A DNA stretch of 64,000 nt from NCBI RefSeq assembly GCF_009720385.1, contig NZ_WARX01000026.1:110651-174650 (forward strand), read 5' to 3'. Both the position numbers and the translations under genes were made by a program. Below, piece after piece: positions 62,581 to 64,000 of the stretch; the first letter of the stretch is position 1; every line of letters starts with the position of its first letter. This DNA is from Catellatospora vulcania (GTDB lineage Bacteria; Actinomycetota; Actinomycetes; Mycobacteriales; Micromonosporaceae). Below the pieces are notes generated by a model. The model saw only the letters and a program-made list of their open reading frames with translations, was not told where the DNA came from and ran no database searches.

Positions 62581-62672
62581 AGAAAGCTCCTCGGAACCGG
62601 CGCGACGGCAGCGGTGTGCCCGCCGCGGCGGCCGCCGGCCAGGGTTCCGGCAGCCTGAGCACAGCGTAGTCA

Positions 62673-62683
62673 TGAAAGTTTCG
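62673..62683. promoter_or_regulatory. GAAA-TTTC type operator candidate
   Basis: TGAAAGTTTCG resembles the CGAAA-N-TTTCG sites of actinomycete xylan/arabinan LacI regulators (recalled). It lies in the gap between the two LacI paralogues, in an AT-rich patch that also has GATACTTGTTACC. Confidence 0.4.
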
Positions 62684-62748
62684 CGCGACTACCGATACTT
62701 GTTACCGGTCATGATTTTGTCACCGAACGGCCGCCCGGGGCAGGCCGA

Positions 62749-63762
62749 TCAGCTGCGCGGGGGTGCCGCGCTGTCGCGTACGACCAGTTCGGTGGTCAGT
62801 TCGACCCGCGGGCTCTCGATCTTCTCACCCTGGGCCAGGCGCAATACCGTGCGCGCGGCCAGCAGGCCCATCTCGGCCAGCGGCTGGCGGACCGTGGTCA
62901 GCGGCGGCGAGCACCAGCGGACCTCGGGCAGGTCGTCGAAGCCGACGACGCTGACGTCGTCGGCCACGCGCAGGCCGCGGCGGCGGATCGCCTCGTACAC
63001 GCCCAGGGCCATCTGGTCGCTGGAGGCGAAGATCGCGGTCGGCGGGTCGGGCAGTTGCAGCAGCCGAGTGCCGCCGGAGAAGCCGGCCTCGTGGTAGAAG
63101 TTGCCGGGGTGGACGAGCTTGTCGTCGATGGCGATGCCGCCGGCCTCCAGCGCGGCCCGGTAGCCGTCGACGCGGGCCCGGCTGCACATCAGCTGCGGCG
63201 GCCCGGCGATGAAGCCGATCCGGGTGTGGCCGAGGCCGATCAGGTATTCGGTGGCGCGCAGCGCACCGGCCCAGTTGGTCGCGCCGATGGTCGGGGCCTC
63301 CTGCGGGGGCACGCCCGCGGCGTCGACGATGACGACCGGGATGTTGAGCCGGCGCAGCTCGGCCTGCAGCGGCGGCTCCAGCGTGGACGTCACGAAGATG
63401 ACGCCCTCCGTGGACCGGGCGCGCATGTTCTCCAGCCACTGCTTGGCGGCCGAGGTGCGCCGGTGGATGGCCGACACGACGGTGCCGATGCCGGCAGCGT
63501 GGGCGACGTCCTCGACGCCGCGGATGATCTCGACGGCCCAGGGGCTGTCCAAGTCGTTGAAGACGAGGTCGATCAGTCCGGAACTGGTGCGCATGCTCGG
63601 CGGGCGGCGGCGGTAGCCGTGGCGGGTGAGCAGTTCCTCGACGCGTTCGCGGGTCTGCGGGGAGACGTCGGAGCGGCCGTTGATGACGCGCGAGACCGTC
63701 GGCACGGACACCCCGGCCAGGCGCGCGATCACCGCGATGGTCACTTTCCGGTTGTCGTCCAC
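62749..63762 (-). CDS. LacI family regulator, paralogue 2
   Basis: A 337-residue repressor with HTH KVTIAVIARLAGVSVPTVSRVINGRSDVSPQTRERVEELL and the same effector layout as paralogue 1 (LPDPPTAIFASSDQMALGVYEAIRRRGLRVADDVSVVGFDDLPEVRW). Starts at GTG 63762 with AAAGGG about 9 nt upstream. It lies just behind the sugar ABC transporter gene on the same strand, separated by a strong terminator; that transporter is its likely target. Confidence 0.92.
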   Translation of the reverse strand: MDDNRKVTIAVIARLAGVSVPTVSRVINGRSDVSPQTRERVEELLTRHGYRRRPPSMRTSSGLIDLVFNDLDSPWAVEIIRGVEDVAHAAGIGTVVSAIHRRTSAAKQWLENMRARSTEGVIFVTSTLEPPLQAELRRLNIPVVIVDAAGVPPQEAPTIGATNWAGALRATEYLIGLGHTRIGFIAGPPQLMCSRARVDGYRAALEAGGIAIDDKLVHPGNFYHEAGFSGGTRLLQLPDPPTAIFASSDQMALGVYEAIRRRGLRVADDVSVVGFDDLPEVRWCSPPLTTVRQPLAEMGLLAARTVLRLAQGEKIESPRVELTTELVVRDSAAPPRS

Positions 63763-63805
63763 GGCGGGTCGCCCTTTCGTCAACGGTGGAACATGCGGCC
63801 GGAGC

Positions 63806-63841
63806 TGCGGCACAGCAGCCCGGCCTGGCTGCTGTGCCGCA
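63806..63841 (-). terminator. 15-bp stem terminator of ABC transporter operon
   Basis: TGCGGCACAGCAGCC (63806-63820) pairs perfectly with GGCTGCTGTGCCGCA (63827-63841), with a 6-nt loop, 37 nt after the permease stop. Confidence 0.9.
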
Positions 63842-63877
63842 CGTCCGTGCCCTGGTCTGCGGGCCGCAGGTGCGGCA

Positions 63878-64000
63878 TCAGCCCTTGACGCTGCCGGCGA
63901 GGCCGCCGATGAGTTGTCGTTCGGCGATGGCGTAGAAGCCGAGGGCGGGGATCATGGAGAGTACGACGTAGGCGAGGACTCGGGCGGTGTCGTCGGCGTA
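63878..64000 (-). CDS. Sugar ABC transporter permease (MalG-type), C-terminal 40 residues
   Basis: The minus-strand frame ending at the TGA 63880-63878 reads YADDTARVLAYVVLSMIPAL, then GFYAIAERQLIGGLAGSVKG. This is the characteristic end of MalG-like carbohydrate permeases (LxxxPxxxxYxxxxRxLxxGLxxGxVKG). The rest lies beyond the window. The LacI genes that follow fit a sugar-uptake locus. Confidence 0.88.
   Translation of the reverse strand, partial: YADDTARVLAYVVLSMIPALGFYAIAERQLIGGLAGSVKG

Overview
The window is high-GC actinobacterial DNA (roughly 70% or more by eye). GTG and TTG starts are common, and secreted proteins carry long Ala/Val signal peptides. The mix of gene families (two-component LuxR/HisKA_3 pairs, soluble Ser/Thr kinase, LacI-controlled glycoside hydrolases, secreted FG-GAP, RCC1 and PKD proteins, F420-type enzyme) suggests a soil or plant-litter filamentous actinomycete, most likely Micromonosporaceae (Actinoplanes/Catellatospora-like). 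That placement is inference. I see no rRNA, tRNA, CRISPR array, transposase, prophage or PKS/NRPS cluster, so this looks like chromosome-arm type content with many small regulator-plus-target modules.

Layout. 1-4.5 kb: the tail of an ADP-ribosylglycohydrolase, an aldo/keto reductase, an MFS permease, and a secreted GH18 chitinase whose promoter implies a leaderless mRNA. 4.5-16.2 kb: a GNAT, a NarL-type two-component pair, a Ser/Thr kinase, membrane proteins, TetR/DoxX and HxlR/DoxX divergent pairs, and a UPF0016/TMEM165-family Mn transporter gene preceded by a clear yybP-ykoY (Mn2+) riboswitch. 16.4-22.1 kb: a translationally coupled three-gene operon of secreted proteins. Each has a different N-terminal lytic domain (lysozyme-like; SLT-like plus Amidase_2; DUF4185/GH183) fused to nearly the same six-repeat FG-GAP module. 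22.3-25.8 kb: a LacI regulator and GH3 beta-glucosidase. 25.9-31 kb: GNATs (one broken by an in-frame stop), DinB, TetR, NlpC/P60 and a Ddn-like F420 protein. 31-36 kb: a trypsin-like protease, then MoxR, DUF58 and two VWA proteins in overlapping order. 36-48 kb: a secreted RCC1/PKD protein, an AlkZ-like protein, a HEAT-repeat protein, a large LuxR-type ATPase regulator with divergent MFS and nearby VOC protein, an epoxide hydrolase with divergent WYL regulator, and a HAD phosphatase. 48-56 kb: a large secreted subtilase, MarR with a divergent phosphotransferase, a MafI-like orphan immunity protein, conserved small proteins, and a secreted alpha/beta hydrolase. 56-64 kb: a GH64 beta-1,3-glucanase with a ricin domain, a membrane GGDEF/HD-GYP protein, a RibD/DHFR-fold protein, two tandem paralogous LacI regulators, and the tail of a sugar ABC permease.

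How parts connect. The 12-bp palindrome GAGAGCGCTCTC lies upstream of the LacI-GH3 operon (25.78 kb) and twice upstream of the GH64 gene (56.17 and 56.26 kb), implying one beta-1,3-glucan regulon. With the GH18 chitinase and the subtilase this gives a fungal-wall degradation theme. The 16.4-22.1 kb operon instead suits attack on a bacterial envelope. If the DUF4185 domain is an endo-D-arabinanase, as family members are reported to be, the operon encodes activities against both peptidoglycan and D-arabinan, the two polymers of the mycobacterial/corynebacterial wall. This is the most interesting candidate system in the window.
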